Assembly: GCF_019059575.1 (NCBI RefSeq)
Contig: NW_024881503.1
Coordinates: 682,001-746,000 of the forward strand
Length of the DNA stretch: 64,000 nucleotides
Direction: 5' to 3'
Origin: Amphibalanus amphitrite
Taxonomy: Eukaryota; Arthropoda; Thecostraca; Balanomorpha; Balanidae
Of this stretch, positions 11,234-20,318 are shown piece by piece; the stretch's first letter is position 1, and each line of letters starts with the position of its first letter. Position numbers and translations under genes: made by a program. Under the pieces are notes generated by a model that saw only the letters and a list, made by a program, of their open reading frames with translations, had not been told where the DNA came from and ran no database searches.

Positions 11234-11695
11234 ATGTCCGCGCCGCGCCTGCTCTTCACCGCGCTGCTGGCCGCAGCTGCCGTCCAGCTCAGCACCCAGC
11301 AGACCACCGAGCTGGTCAGCCAGCAGTGCCTGGGCTGCATCTGCGAGGCGTCCACCCAGTGCGACCTCAGCAGGGACTGCAGCAGCGGCTACTGCGGGCC
11401 CTTCCTCATCGGCAACGCCTACTTCGTGGACTCTGAGCTCACCGCCGAACCCGACTTCAAGGGCAAGACGCTCGAGTCGTGCACGCGCGACCCGTACTGC
11501 GCCGCGGCCGTCATCAGGAAGTACATGGCCAAGTATCCCCGCGACTGTAACGGCGACGGTCGTCAGACGTGTTCCGACTTCGCCATGATCCACAAGGCCG
11601 GACCGGGCGGCTGTGAGCGCAATGCGCCGCACGTGCTGAAGAGCGAGTACTGGCAGCGACTGACCAGGTGTCTGAACATCTACAAGCAGGCGTGA
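11234..11695 (+). CDS. i-type (destabilase-like) lysozyme-family secreted protein
   Basis: 153 aa, single coding exon. Residues 1-22 form a signal peptide (hydrophobic LLFTALLAAAA), so the product is secreted. Residues 29-146 match the destabilase/i-type lysozyme fold: an N-terminal C-x2-C-x-C block (C32, C35, C37), CGPF at 54-57, and CNGDGRQTCSDF near 105-116; 12 cysteines in all. I-type lysozymes cleave bacterial peptidoglycan and some have isopeptidase activity. By alignment from memory with bivalve enzymes, the catalytic Glu position is Ser (S40) and the Asp region between C49 and C54 is shortened, so muramidase activity is doubtful; this is also usual in insect members. An in-frame ATG upstream at 11132 exists, but 11234 is chosen because it starts the signal peptide. 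The gene converges on RED. Confidence 0.9.
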   Translation: MSAPRLLFTALLAAAAVQLSTQQTTELVSQQCLGCICEASTQCDLSRDCSSGYCGPFLIGNAYFVDSELTAEPDFKGKTLESCTRDPYCAAAVIRKYMAKYPRDCNGDGRQTCSDFAMIHKAGPGGCERNAPHVLKSEYWQRLTRCLNIYKQA

Positions 11696-12130
11696 GGGTC
11701 AGGAGTGAGCCGGCGGCGGTGTTGAAGTGCTGGCAGGCCCTCAGGGACACAGGAGCGGCTACAGCGAAAGGCGACGCTTTTGGTGCAGCACCTTCGTTCA
11801 TTTCATTGATGCTCGAGGAAGAAAAGTGAATGTCGCTTAGCGCGACATAAAATCGCTGAGATATTTTCGGTTGAAGTGGATCGCTTTTCTGTAAAACCTG
11901 TCTGTGTAAAAGGGGCATTTAGCTTTGGCTCTCTAGTCTCTAGCTCTTGTTCTAAAAAAAAATGAGTTGAAAAGACGGAGCATCATGCCAGCGAAAGCTG
12001 GAGAGGCGGCCGTGGCCAGCAGCACTGAATGTGACCGTTAGACTAACTAAGCCTGGCGGTAGTCGACGGATGTGTGGCTGCCTATCTTGTTGCTTGGTGA
12101 CCTACCTGTATGGCAAGATAACTTATTTTT

Positions 12131-12187
12131 AATAAACGTAATTTTACAACGCTGTGGGCAGGCACCCTGATGTTTCACCTGAATAAA
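12131..12187 (+). terminator. polyadenylation signals of the lysozyme-like gene
   Basis: AATAAA occurs at 12131-12136 and again at 12182-12187, about 440-490 bp after the stop codon. Either could end the transcript before the convergent RED transcript begins to overlap. Confidence 0.5.
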
Positions 12188-12195
12188 ATGGCATT

Positions 12196-12262
12196 ATGAA
12201 GAATGATTATGATGACGATAATGATGGTGATGATATGATGACGACGATGCTGATGATGATGG
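12196..12262. repeat. imperfect (GAT)n microsatellite
   Basis: About 22 triplets of GAT/GAC/AAT type lie between the two convergent polyadenylation regions. The downstream ORF is low-complexity and is not considered a gene. Confidence 0.7.
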
Positions 12263-12411
12263 TAAAGGGCTTTTTAAGGCTTTTAAAAAGCCTCATAAGG
12301 CTTTTTCAGGACGGGAAGGACAAAGCAAACAATTATATACCAACCATTAAACGCAATGCGACCCCATTGTACCCAGTTCAACACGACAATCTCACGCGAT
12401 AAATCTTGTTT

Positions 12412-12417
12412 TTTATT
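12412..12417 (-). terminator. polyadenylation signal of RED
   Basis: TTTATT on the plus strand (AATAAA on the minus strand), 325 bp beyond the RED stop codon. The region 12418-12742 is then the RED 3' UTR. Confidence 0.45.
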
Positions 12418-12742
12418 TACATACATATTACATATACGTACAAATTAGACCAGATCGGCATGGCGCAACACATCTCAGGGGTGAGTCACTCCGCTAGTAC
12501 CCGGGGTAACTCACGGGGTAAGTCACTCCACAACAGCATCCCTTGTCGCGTGACGGAGAACGCACGCACACGCCCACTAACCGAGTGCAGTCTGTTCAGG
12601 CGCATCGCACTTTGGCGTCCGTGAGGAGCTAGCTACTGCCGGCGGTATGATCGGTACAGTGACCGCGTGACCTGCGGCCACTGATGCCGCGCGCTGAACG
12701 CCACTCACTGCCGCTTACACCGCAACACGCAGCGCGCAGCCA

Positions 12743-14425
12743 TTACTGCTGCTTGGCCCTCTTGCTCTTCTCTCCTCCGTCGTCGCCGCCCGATTTGCGT
12801 TTGGCGATGATGGCCGATATCTTTTGCCACTCGCGATCAAGCTCGGCCTTCTCGTTTCGCTCCTTGGGCAGCCGACGTGTCTTGCGTCCGTCGGCCATCT
12901 TGACACCGTACTGGAAGGCGGCCTTGGGCAGCGCCTCCTTTTGGTTCATGTAGTTGCTGTACTCCTCCTGCGTGTCAAAGTCCCAGCGACCGATGGGGCC
13001 CTTCTTGTTGCCCATGTCCATTTTGGAGTAGTCGGCCTCATCATCCGAGTCGTCGATGGCGTCGGCCATCTCGTCCAGTCCCGGGTAGCACTCGGCGTAG
13101 CCGCTCAGCGCCGTGCCCATGTCCTTGTTGCGCTTGGCTGCCGCCGCCGCGTCCACGGCCAGCCAGTTGGATTCGCGTCCCTTCTCCTGCTCAAACCTCT
13201 GGCGGTCGCGCTGGTCGCGTTCGGCCTGCTCCTTGTCGCGCTGTTGCTGCTCGTCACGCTCCTTCTCCCGCCTCTCCCGGCCGTAGCGTTCACCCCGCTC
13301 GCGGCGGTCCTCCTCCTCTGGTCGGTCAAAGTAGGAGCGCGGCTTCCGCTGGCGGTCGCCGTCCCCCCGGCGGGAGTCACTGGCGCGGTGGTGATCCCTG
13401 CCGGCCGGCGCCGGCACGTAGTCGCCCAGCTCGGCGTAGATGTCCTCGCCAGCGGCCTTCTTCTCGTCAGCCCGCTGTTTGTCCTTCTTCTTGATTCGGC
13501 GGCCGTGTCGACCCTGCCGCAGGTAGGACAGGATCTGGGTCAGCTTGTTGATGACGATGTCGTTGGTTGTGAGAGTTGTGGCCGTCTCCACCAGCGGACA
13601 GTCGGCTTTGCTGCGCACCACCGTAGTCGGGATGTCAAAGTCGACCATCTCGTCCTCCAGGTCAATTCTGTAAGCGGTCCGGCCGGGCAGGAACAGCTCG
13701 TTCCTCAGCGGAGGCTTGTCACCGAACAGCACCCGGTACACGTTTTTGCCGAGTTTGGTTTTGAAGTGGATCTCTTCCTCCTTGGTGTGCTCCTTGGCGC
13801 TGACGTCGGCGCCGTCCGCCAGCTGCTCGAGCTCGTCCTCGTGCTCCAGCTCCATGGCCTGGATCTCGGAGCGCACCTTCTGCAGGAGGGCGTAATCGAG
13901 ACCCTTCACCAAGTGAGTGTGCTCCATGTCACCTCCCAAGAACTTGGACTCCTGGATCTGCTGGCGGCGTCTCTCCGCAGCGTCCAGTCCCGATTTGAGA
14001 TCGGGAGCCACGGCGCGGTAGGCGCTGGCAGTACTGTTCGACTCGTCCGGCTGGCTGGGCAGGTCGGGCTGCGCGCCCGGCGCCGGCGTCTCGTCCCCGT
14101 CTCGCCGCTCTTTGGCTCGGTCGCGGTACTTCTTGGCCAGCTCCGCCATGATGTCGTCCTCGGCCCGCTTCAGCTTGGCGTAGTAGCTCTTCTTTTTGCG
14201 GCGCTCCTCGGCTTTGTCGATTTTGCCGGAGACCTCAGGTCGGGTGGAGGCCGGTGTGGCGGACGGTGTGGCCGCCGAGGCACCGGACTGCCCCGCGCGG
14301 GGAGTCATCAACAGCTTCCGGAAGTCTGCATTGGTCAGCCTGGCCGGCGTCGCCTCCACGTTGACACGCTGGGCGGCCCCCGGCGGTGCCGCCGGGTTGG
14401 CGAACGGCTCATCTTTCTCAGGCAT
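12743..14425 (-). CDS. IK: Protein RED (IK), spliceosome B-complex component
   Basis: 560 aa, close to the length of human RED. It is a nuclear splicing factor of the activated spliceosome pathway, known with SMU1, and needed for intron removal and mitotic functions. It has the conserved N-terminal LTNADFRKLLMTPRA (30-44), then RRKKKSYYAKL (75-85), ESKFLGGDMEHTHLVKGLD (159-177) and RNELFLPGR (241-249). IPTT.VRSKADCP (265-277) and TLTTNDIV..KLTQILSYLRQG (284-305) complete the RED N domain. An Arg/Glu/Asp-rich stretch (350-418) replaces the RE/RD dipeptide repeat of vertebrates. The RED C domain has AECYPG..EM (444-453), DYSKMD.GNKKGP.GRWDF (465-483) and EALPKAAFQYG (497-507). The whole gene is one exon, whereas vertebrate orthologues have many introns; either intron loss or an intact retrocopy is possible. 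A plus-strand 545-codon frame across it is a composition shadow. Confidence 0.95.
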   Translation of the reverse strand: MPEKDEPFANPAAPPGAAQRVNVEATPARLTNADFRKLLMTPRAGQSGASAATPSATPASTRPEVSGKIDKAEERRKKKSYYAKLKRAEDDIMAELAKKYRDRAKERRDGDETPAPGAQPDLPSQPDESNSTASAYRAVAPDLKSGLDAAERRRQQIQESKFLGGDMEHTHLVKGLDYALLQKVRSEIQAMELEHEDELEQLADGADVSAKEHTKEEEIHFKTKLGKNVYRVLFGDKPPLRNELFLPGRTAYRIDLEDEMVDFDIPTTVVRSKADCPLVETATTLTTNDIVINKLTQILSYLRQGRHGRRIKKKDKQRADEKKAAGEDIYAELGDYVPAPAGRDHHRASDSRRGDGDRQRKPRSYFDRPEEEDRRERGERYGRERREKERDEQQQRDKEQAERDQRDRQRFEQEKGRESNWLAVDAAAAAKRNKDMGTALSGYAECYPGLDEMADAIDDSDDEADYSKMDMGNKKGPIGRWDFDTQEEYSNYMNQKEALPKAAFQYGVKMADGRKTRRLPKERNEKAELDREWQKISAIIAKRKSGGDDGGEKSKRAKQQ

Positions 14426-15311
14426 CTTGCCTCCGCTTCAAGACAACTGAATAGCTGGTAATCACTTGTTCAAGTGTATGTAGACGCTTGAAACTGAAAC
14501 AACTTACAATCCTTTTAATCTGCCAGTTAATCTCATGGATCTCAACCTGAAACGCAGTCACAAAAATGGATGTCAAGGACGCATAGAGGGATACGCTCGT
14601 TCTTCTATATTGGTTCTGTATAGGGGAAAGTGGGGTAAGACAGCCCACTGGGGAAAATGGACCACCAGCCGGCAGCCTTTCCGGCTGAAAACGGACCACC
14701 AGCCTTCCCGGCTGAATCGCAGCTGCTATCCTCTGCACTTTGCACTGACTACCTTGTATCCCTTTGCACGCTATTGGCCACCTTGGGCTCATGGAGCTAG
14801 GATGCACAGATTTTGAGATCTTGAGAATAAAATTGTTTTTTGTCGCACTGATCTAATTCAACAGGTCTAGGACTGATGGAATTTAAGGCACGTTTTCATA
14901 TTTCTAGTTTCATTCGTATTACTAATTTGCGGTAAAGAATAATGCTAGAGTCTTCACGAAATTAGTTTTTTTTGCGATGGAATTATGATTTTTATGCTCA
15001 AAATGATCAGCAAAGAAAATAAAACCCATTCATGAACAATATTATTTTCTTTATTTTAATAAAGGAAGAACTTTTCAGTTTTAAAAGAGGGAAATAACCC
15101 CTGCAAGGCACACATTGACATTCCTCAGCAAGACAACTTTTTTAGGACGAGAAATGGAATATCTTTACCTAGGGTGATCGTTGGGCCGTAAAAGCTCCTG
15201 ATTTGTGCTTGTCTCAGCTCAAGCTACGCAACTGATATTCCAGTTCAAAACCCCATGTTAAAAGTGAGCTACTTCCTTTAAAAACAGGCAAGATTACGGG
15301 ATGTTTGGCTT
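14426..15311. other. RED upstream region and spacer
   Basis: It contains the RED 5' region; read on the minus strand, a possible acceptor CAGCTATTCAG lies about 25 bp before the ATG. A short GGGGAAAGTGGGGTAAGAC segment at 14622-14650 resembles a DNA-transposon terminus. The rest is AT-rich without recognisable genes. Confidence 0.35.
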
Positions 15312-15440
15312 TAAACCTGTGCCATGCTGATCGGTGTTTTTACTCCCACTCCCCCTCATTTTTTTTGCAAAATTCTCAAAAATTGTGGTGCACAGTGCCG
15401 CTGTTTTCTGCACACTTTATCATATATCTTTTCTGTACAT
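15312..15440. mobile_element. diverged fragment of the 8685 TTAA family
   Basis: The text from about 15340 (TTTTTTGCAAAATTCTCAAAAA, then CGCTGTTTTCTG and CATATATCTTTT) follows 8710-8797 with substitutions. It is the target into which the element at 15441 inserted, and the homology resumes briefly after 16960 (ACATGTTGT). Confidence 0.5.
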
Positions 15441-16959
15441 CAGTAGGCGGAACTATGGTCAAGCGTACCCATTTTCGGGAACGCATTTTCGTTCCCATGT
15501 TTGGGAACGATAAACCCAAATATGGGAACGCCATGTAGGCATTATTTAAAACAAGAAAAAGAACCGTTAAATGACGTCCAAAAAATATAAAACGATCGTG
15601 AACAGCCTGATATGTGTCTCAATATTGTTGGGAAAGTTTGATATTGTAAGGCCCATCGTAGTTTCAAATCGTTCCCCTACTTCTAAAGCAGTCCATCATC
15701 CGGGCCGCGAGCCCAAATTTGGGAACGCTCTCGTACACTGGCGCTGCAAGCGTTCCTTATTATGGGAACGGCGTACCCCAAAATTGGGAACGATTTCACC
15801 GACGCCTTTCAGGGGCTCTTTTCATTAACAAGCATCACGTCCAACGCCGCCAATTATTGTTAACGCAACAATCATCAGATGACCTTTCCGGCAAGACCGT
15901 CGCATGTTTCGCCCGGTCTTCTGCGCTTTTATTCCCGTCGATCTCGCAGCGGGCACGCCCCCCTCTGCAGGATTACGTAATTCACAACGCTCAGCGATGT
16001 TCAACAAGGTCTTCCATACCTATATCCACCGTCCGCGCCGAGGGTGGAGACATGTCAAGCACCTGTCTGTTTATCACCGATAGTTGACGAGCACAAGGAA
16101 GTATCCAAAAATGGGAACGCTGAATATGTTACACCCTCAAAACACCTAGTCCCAATGAAAATCTAGTTTTTTCCTTTCTTGATGAGTGTAAGTGGCAAAA
16201 GGCCGGTAGGATGGGCACGAGGAATGATCGAAATCAGCATAAAAATTATAAATAAGCCACACAGAGCGACCTATATAAGAGAAATTCCCCCAAAACGATC
16301 ACGCTTAGAAACACGGAAGACAAAAACCACGCTCATGACGCTCCTTATAAAACGACTCTAAACAGCTAGCATCCAAATAAAATATGTCTTTCCGGGATGA
16401 TAAAATACAGCTGAATAATTTTAAACCACTGAAACTGAGTTTACAACAGTAGTTCGGTAAAATCACTGACGTTCCACGCGGTTGTGCGCCCCGACACCAA
16501 ATGTCAACAATATTACCCCGGGACTGTCCGCGTGTTCGCTTGCATATGTCAGCATCTGGTGTCGCTAGTATGAAACTTCATAACCAGGCGAAAATTATTA
16601 TACTTGACCTCAAAATGTAAAAAACGCTTCATTTTCCTTAAAATTGCAAGTTAAATGTAGTATGACCCATGTTTTCACCATTCCGTCATTTCAAAAAATC
16701 ATTAAAAATATCATTCGACGGTCAATTTCCTTGTTCAACGGTCAGATTAAAGATAATTTTATAGAGACTTAGTAGATACTTAAATTAGCGTGCACTTTTT
16801 TGAGACGTGATGCACTAATGAGTTTTAGTGGGCGAACGGCCGAAAAATTACCTTCCGTTCTCATAAATGGGAACGCCCGTTCCCATATTTGGGAACTCCG
16901 TCCCCAAAAATGGGAACGTTCCTATATTTGGGTACTCATGACCATAGTTCCACCTACTG
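15441..16959. mobile_element. CAGTAGG element, 1519 bp, 4-bp ACAT duplication
   Basis: Terminal inverted repeats start CAGTAGGCGGAACTATGGTC at the left and, read inverted, CAGTAGGTGGAACTATGGTC at the right. Both continue into clusters of GGGAACG/CGTTCCC motifs, which also recur near 15720-15790 and 16110. ACAT lies immediately outside both ends (15437-15440 and 16960-16963). Paralogous uninterrupted sequence at 8791-8800 contains a single ACAT. A 122-codon frame at 15719-16087 is not similar to any transposase I recognise. The superfamily is not assigned; 4-bp duplications occur in Chapaev, Sola1 and Academ types. Confidence 0.75.
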
Positions 16960-16963
16960 ACAT

Positions 16964-17363
16964 GTTGTAAAAAGTCGCCCCGGTCTTCAAGGCGGGTGGT
17001 ATTATTACAGAAAATGCAACTTAAACCTTTGAATGACCTGAAATTCGTATATAATACGAAAGAGCACTTCATTGCCAGCATTTAAGGACGGTATCATAAA
17101 ATATAACTAATACAAATTCGCCGAAAATCATAAAAAAATTACCTAGCATCCCCACTCCCGAACCTACTGCGCCGTCTTCGTCACTAATTCTGCTTCACCC
17201 TACTGTTTTGTTCAATATCCTCAGCTCGGTAGTCAGTGACGTCATAGATAAACAAAATAATGACTCGCTTATGATATTTATACTGAAGATTTAAGGCTCA
17301 AAAAGCATTGAAAAGTGATTTTTCAAGACAAGTGCAATTTTTCAATAGAAAGAGTTGTAAATT
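16964..17363. other. short AT-rich spacer
   Basis: No gene seen. It includes TGACGTCA near 17238 and leads into the left end of the satellite palindrome. Confidence 0.3.
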
Positions 17364-17519
17364 ATGTCCGTGAAGTTAGCGTCAGCAACAGCAACGAATA
17401 CAGCGTCGGATTCAGAATCGCTTCAAAAACTCCTAGCAGGTCAATTGGGGGACGGGGAGCAAGAATATGACATTTATTTTGCCCTAGCTCCCTTCCTTCA
17501 TCCCTTAATTGTCCCTTAA
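17364..17519 (+). other. 51-codon ORF in left flank of the palindrome
   Basis: It starts MSVKLASATATNTASDSE and ends with a stop in the first satellite unit (FLHPLIVP then TAA). The composition looks more coding-like than its surroundings, and the sequence is preserved unchanged in the opposite flank. No family was recognised. It may be a captured exon start, or a conserved terminal domain with no coding role. Confidence 0.3.
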
Positions 17520-17520
17520 A

Positions 17521-20300
17521 GGACGGGGCGCGTCAAAAGTGCCCCAAAGCTTCGTCTGATCGCCAAAATAATGGTCGCAATCGATTCCTCGGGTCAATAT
17601 CTAACCTCAGTCGAAAGTTCCAGACCTGTGCCTCCTATCCTTCATCCCTTAATCCTCCCTTAAAGGACGGGGCGCGTCAAAAGTGCCCCAAGGCTTCGTC
17701 TGATCGCCAAAATAATGGTCGCAATCGATTCCTCGGGTCAATATCTAACCTCAGTCGAAGGTTCCAGACCTGTGCCTCCTATCCTTCATCCCTTAATCCT
17801 CCCTTAAAGGACGGGACGCGTCAAAAGTGCCCCAAGGCTTCGTCTGATAGCCAAAATAATGGTCGCAATCGATTCCTCGGGTCAATATCTAACCTCAGTC
17901 GAAGGTTCCAGACCTGTGCCTCCTATCCTTCATCCCTTAATACTCCCTTAAAGGACGGGGCGCGTCAAAAGTGCCCCAAGGCTTCGTCTGATGGCCAAAA
18001 TAATGGTCGCAATCGATTCCTCGTGTCAATATCTAACCTCAGTCGTAGGTTCCAGACCTGTGCCTCCTATCCTTCATCCCTTAATCCTCCCTTAAAGAAC
18101 GGGGCGCGTCAAAAGTGCCCCAAGGCTTCGTCTGATCGCCAAGATAATGGTCGCAACCAATTCCTCGGGTCAATATCTAACCTCAGTCGAAGGTTCCAGA
18201 CCTGTGCCTCCTATCCTTCATCCCTTAATCCTCCCTTAAAGGACGGGGCGCGTCAAATGTGCCCCAAGGCTTCGTCTGATCGCCAAAATAATGGTCGCAA
18301 TCGATTCCTCGGGTCAATATCTAACCTCAGTCGAAGGTTCCAGACCTGTGCCTCCTATCCTTCATCCCTTAATCCTCCCTTAAAGGACGGGGCGCGTCAA
18401 AAGTGCCCCAAGGCTTCGTCTGATCGCCAAAATAATGGTCGCAATCGATTCCTCGGGTCAATATCTAACCTCAGTCGAAGGTTCCAGACCTGTGCCTCCT
18501 ATCCTTCATCCCTTAATCCTCCCTTAAAGGACGGGGCGCGTCAAAAGTGCCCCAAGGCTTCGTCTGATCGCCAAAATAATGGTCGAAATCGATTCCTCGG
18601 GTCAATATCTAACCTCAGTCGAGGGTTCCAGACCTGTGCCTCCTATCCTTCATCCCTTAATCCTCCCTTAAAGGACGGGGCGCGTCAAAAGTGCCCCAAG
18701 GCTTCGTCTGATCGCCAAAATAATGGTCGCAATCGATTCCTCGGGTCAATATCTAACCTCAGTCGAAGGTTCCAGACCTGTGCCTCCTATCCTTCATCCC
18801 TTAATCCTCCCTTAAAGGACGGGGCGCGTCAAAAGTAACCCAAGGCTTCGTCTGATCGCCAAAATAATGGTCGCAATCGATTCCTCGGGTCAATATCTAA
18901 CCTCAGTCGAAGGTTCCAGACCTGTGCCTCCTATCCTTCATCCCTTAATCCTCCCTTAAAGGACGGGGCGCGTCAAAAGTGCCCCAAGGCTTCGTCTGAT
19001 CGCCAAAATAATGGTCGCAATCGATTCCTCGGGTCAATATCTAACCTCAGTCGAAGGTTCCAGACCTGTGCCTCCTGTCCTTCATTCCTTAATCCTCCCT
19101 TAAAGGACGGGGCGCGTCAAAAGTGCCCCAAGGCTTCGTCTGATCGCCAAAATAATGAACGCAATCGATTCCTCGGGTCAATATCTAACCTCAGTCGAAG
19201 GTTCCAGACCTGTGCCTCCTATCCTTCATCCCTTAATCCTCCCTTAAAGGACGGGGCGCGTCAAAAGTGCCCCAAGGCTTCGTCTGATCGCCAAAATACG
19301 CAATCGATTCCTCGGGTCAATATCTAACCTCAGTCGAAGGTTCCAGACCTGTGCCTCCTATCCTTCATCCCTTAATCCTCCCTTAAAGGACGGGGCGCGT
19401 CAAAAGTGCCCCAAGGCTTCGTCTGATCGCCAAAATAATGGTCGCAATCGATTCCTCGGGTCAATATCTAACCTCAGTCGAAGGTTCCAGACCTGTGCCT
19501 CCTATCCTTCATCCCTTAATCCTCCCTTAAAGGACGGGGCGCGTCAAAAAAGCCCCAAGGCTTCGTCTGATCGCCAGAATAATGGTCGCAATCGATTCCT
19601 CGGGTCAATATCTAACCTCAGTCGAAGGTTCCAGACCTGTGCCTCCTATTATTCATCCCTTAATCCTCCCTTAAAGGACGGGGCGCGTCAAAAGTGCCCC
19701 AAGGCTTCGTCTGATCGCCAAAATAATGGTCGCAATCGATTCCTCGGGTCAATATCTAACTTCAGTCGAAGGTTCCAGACCTGTGCCTCCTATCCTTCAT
19801 TACTTAATACTCCCTTAAAGGACGGGGCGCGTCAAAAGTGCCCCAAGGCTTAGTCTGATCGCCAAAATAATGGTCGCAATCGATTCCTCGGGTCAATATC
19901 TAACCTCAGTCGAAGATTCCAGACCTGTGCCTCCTATCCTTCATCCCTTAATCCTCCGTTAAAGGACGGGGCGCGTCAAAAGTGCCCTAAGGCTTCGTCT
20001 GATCGCCTAAATAATGGTCGCAATCGATTCCTCGGGTCAATATCTAACCTCAGTCGAAGGTTACAGACCTGTGCCTCCTATCCTTCATCCCTTAATCGTC
20101 CCTTAAAGGACGGGGCGCGTCAAAAGTGCCCCAAGGCTTCGTCTGATCGCCAAAATAATGCTTGCGATCGATTCCTCGGGTCAATATCTAACCTCAGTCG
20201 AAGATTCCAGACCTGTGCCTCCTATCCTTCATCCCTTAATCGTCCCTTAAAGGACGGGGTGCGTCAAAAGTGCCCCAAGGCTTCGTCTGATCGCCAAAAT
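17521..20300 (+). repeat. 144-bp satellite, left array (~19 copies)
   Basis: Units start at GGACGGGGCGCGTC and repeat every 144 bp (for example 18241, 18385, 18529) with mostly single-base differences. One unit near 19295 has a small deletion. Units toward the centre (after 19800) are more diverged. Confidence 0.95.
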
Positions 20301-20318
20301 CAGACGTCCGCGACCATT

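Noticed and set aside
10849-11588. 195-, 145- and 158-codon frames around the lysozyme-like gene
   Set aside because: They are alternate frames or antisense of a GC-rich exon and its leader; only the frame with the signal peptide and Cys pattern is supported.
12270-12310. hairpin-rich AAGGCTTTTAAAAAGCCT segment as a terminator
   Set aside because: Intrinsic terminators of this kind are bacterial; here it lies between two eukaryotic polyadenylation signals and is probably just low-complexity sequence.
12824-14461. 545-codon plus-strand ORF opposite RED
   Set aside because: It is the antisense shadow of a GC-rich conserved gene; its Leu/Val/Arg-rich translation has no recognisable domain.
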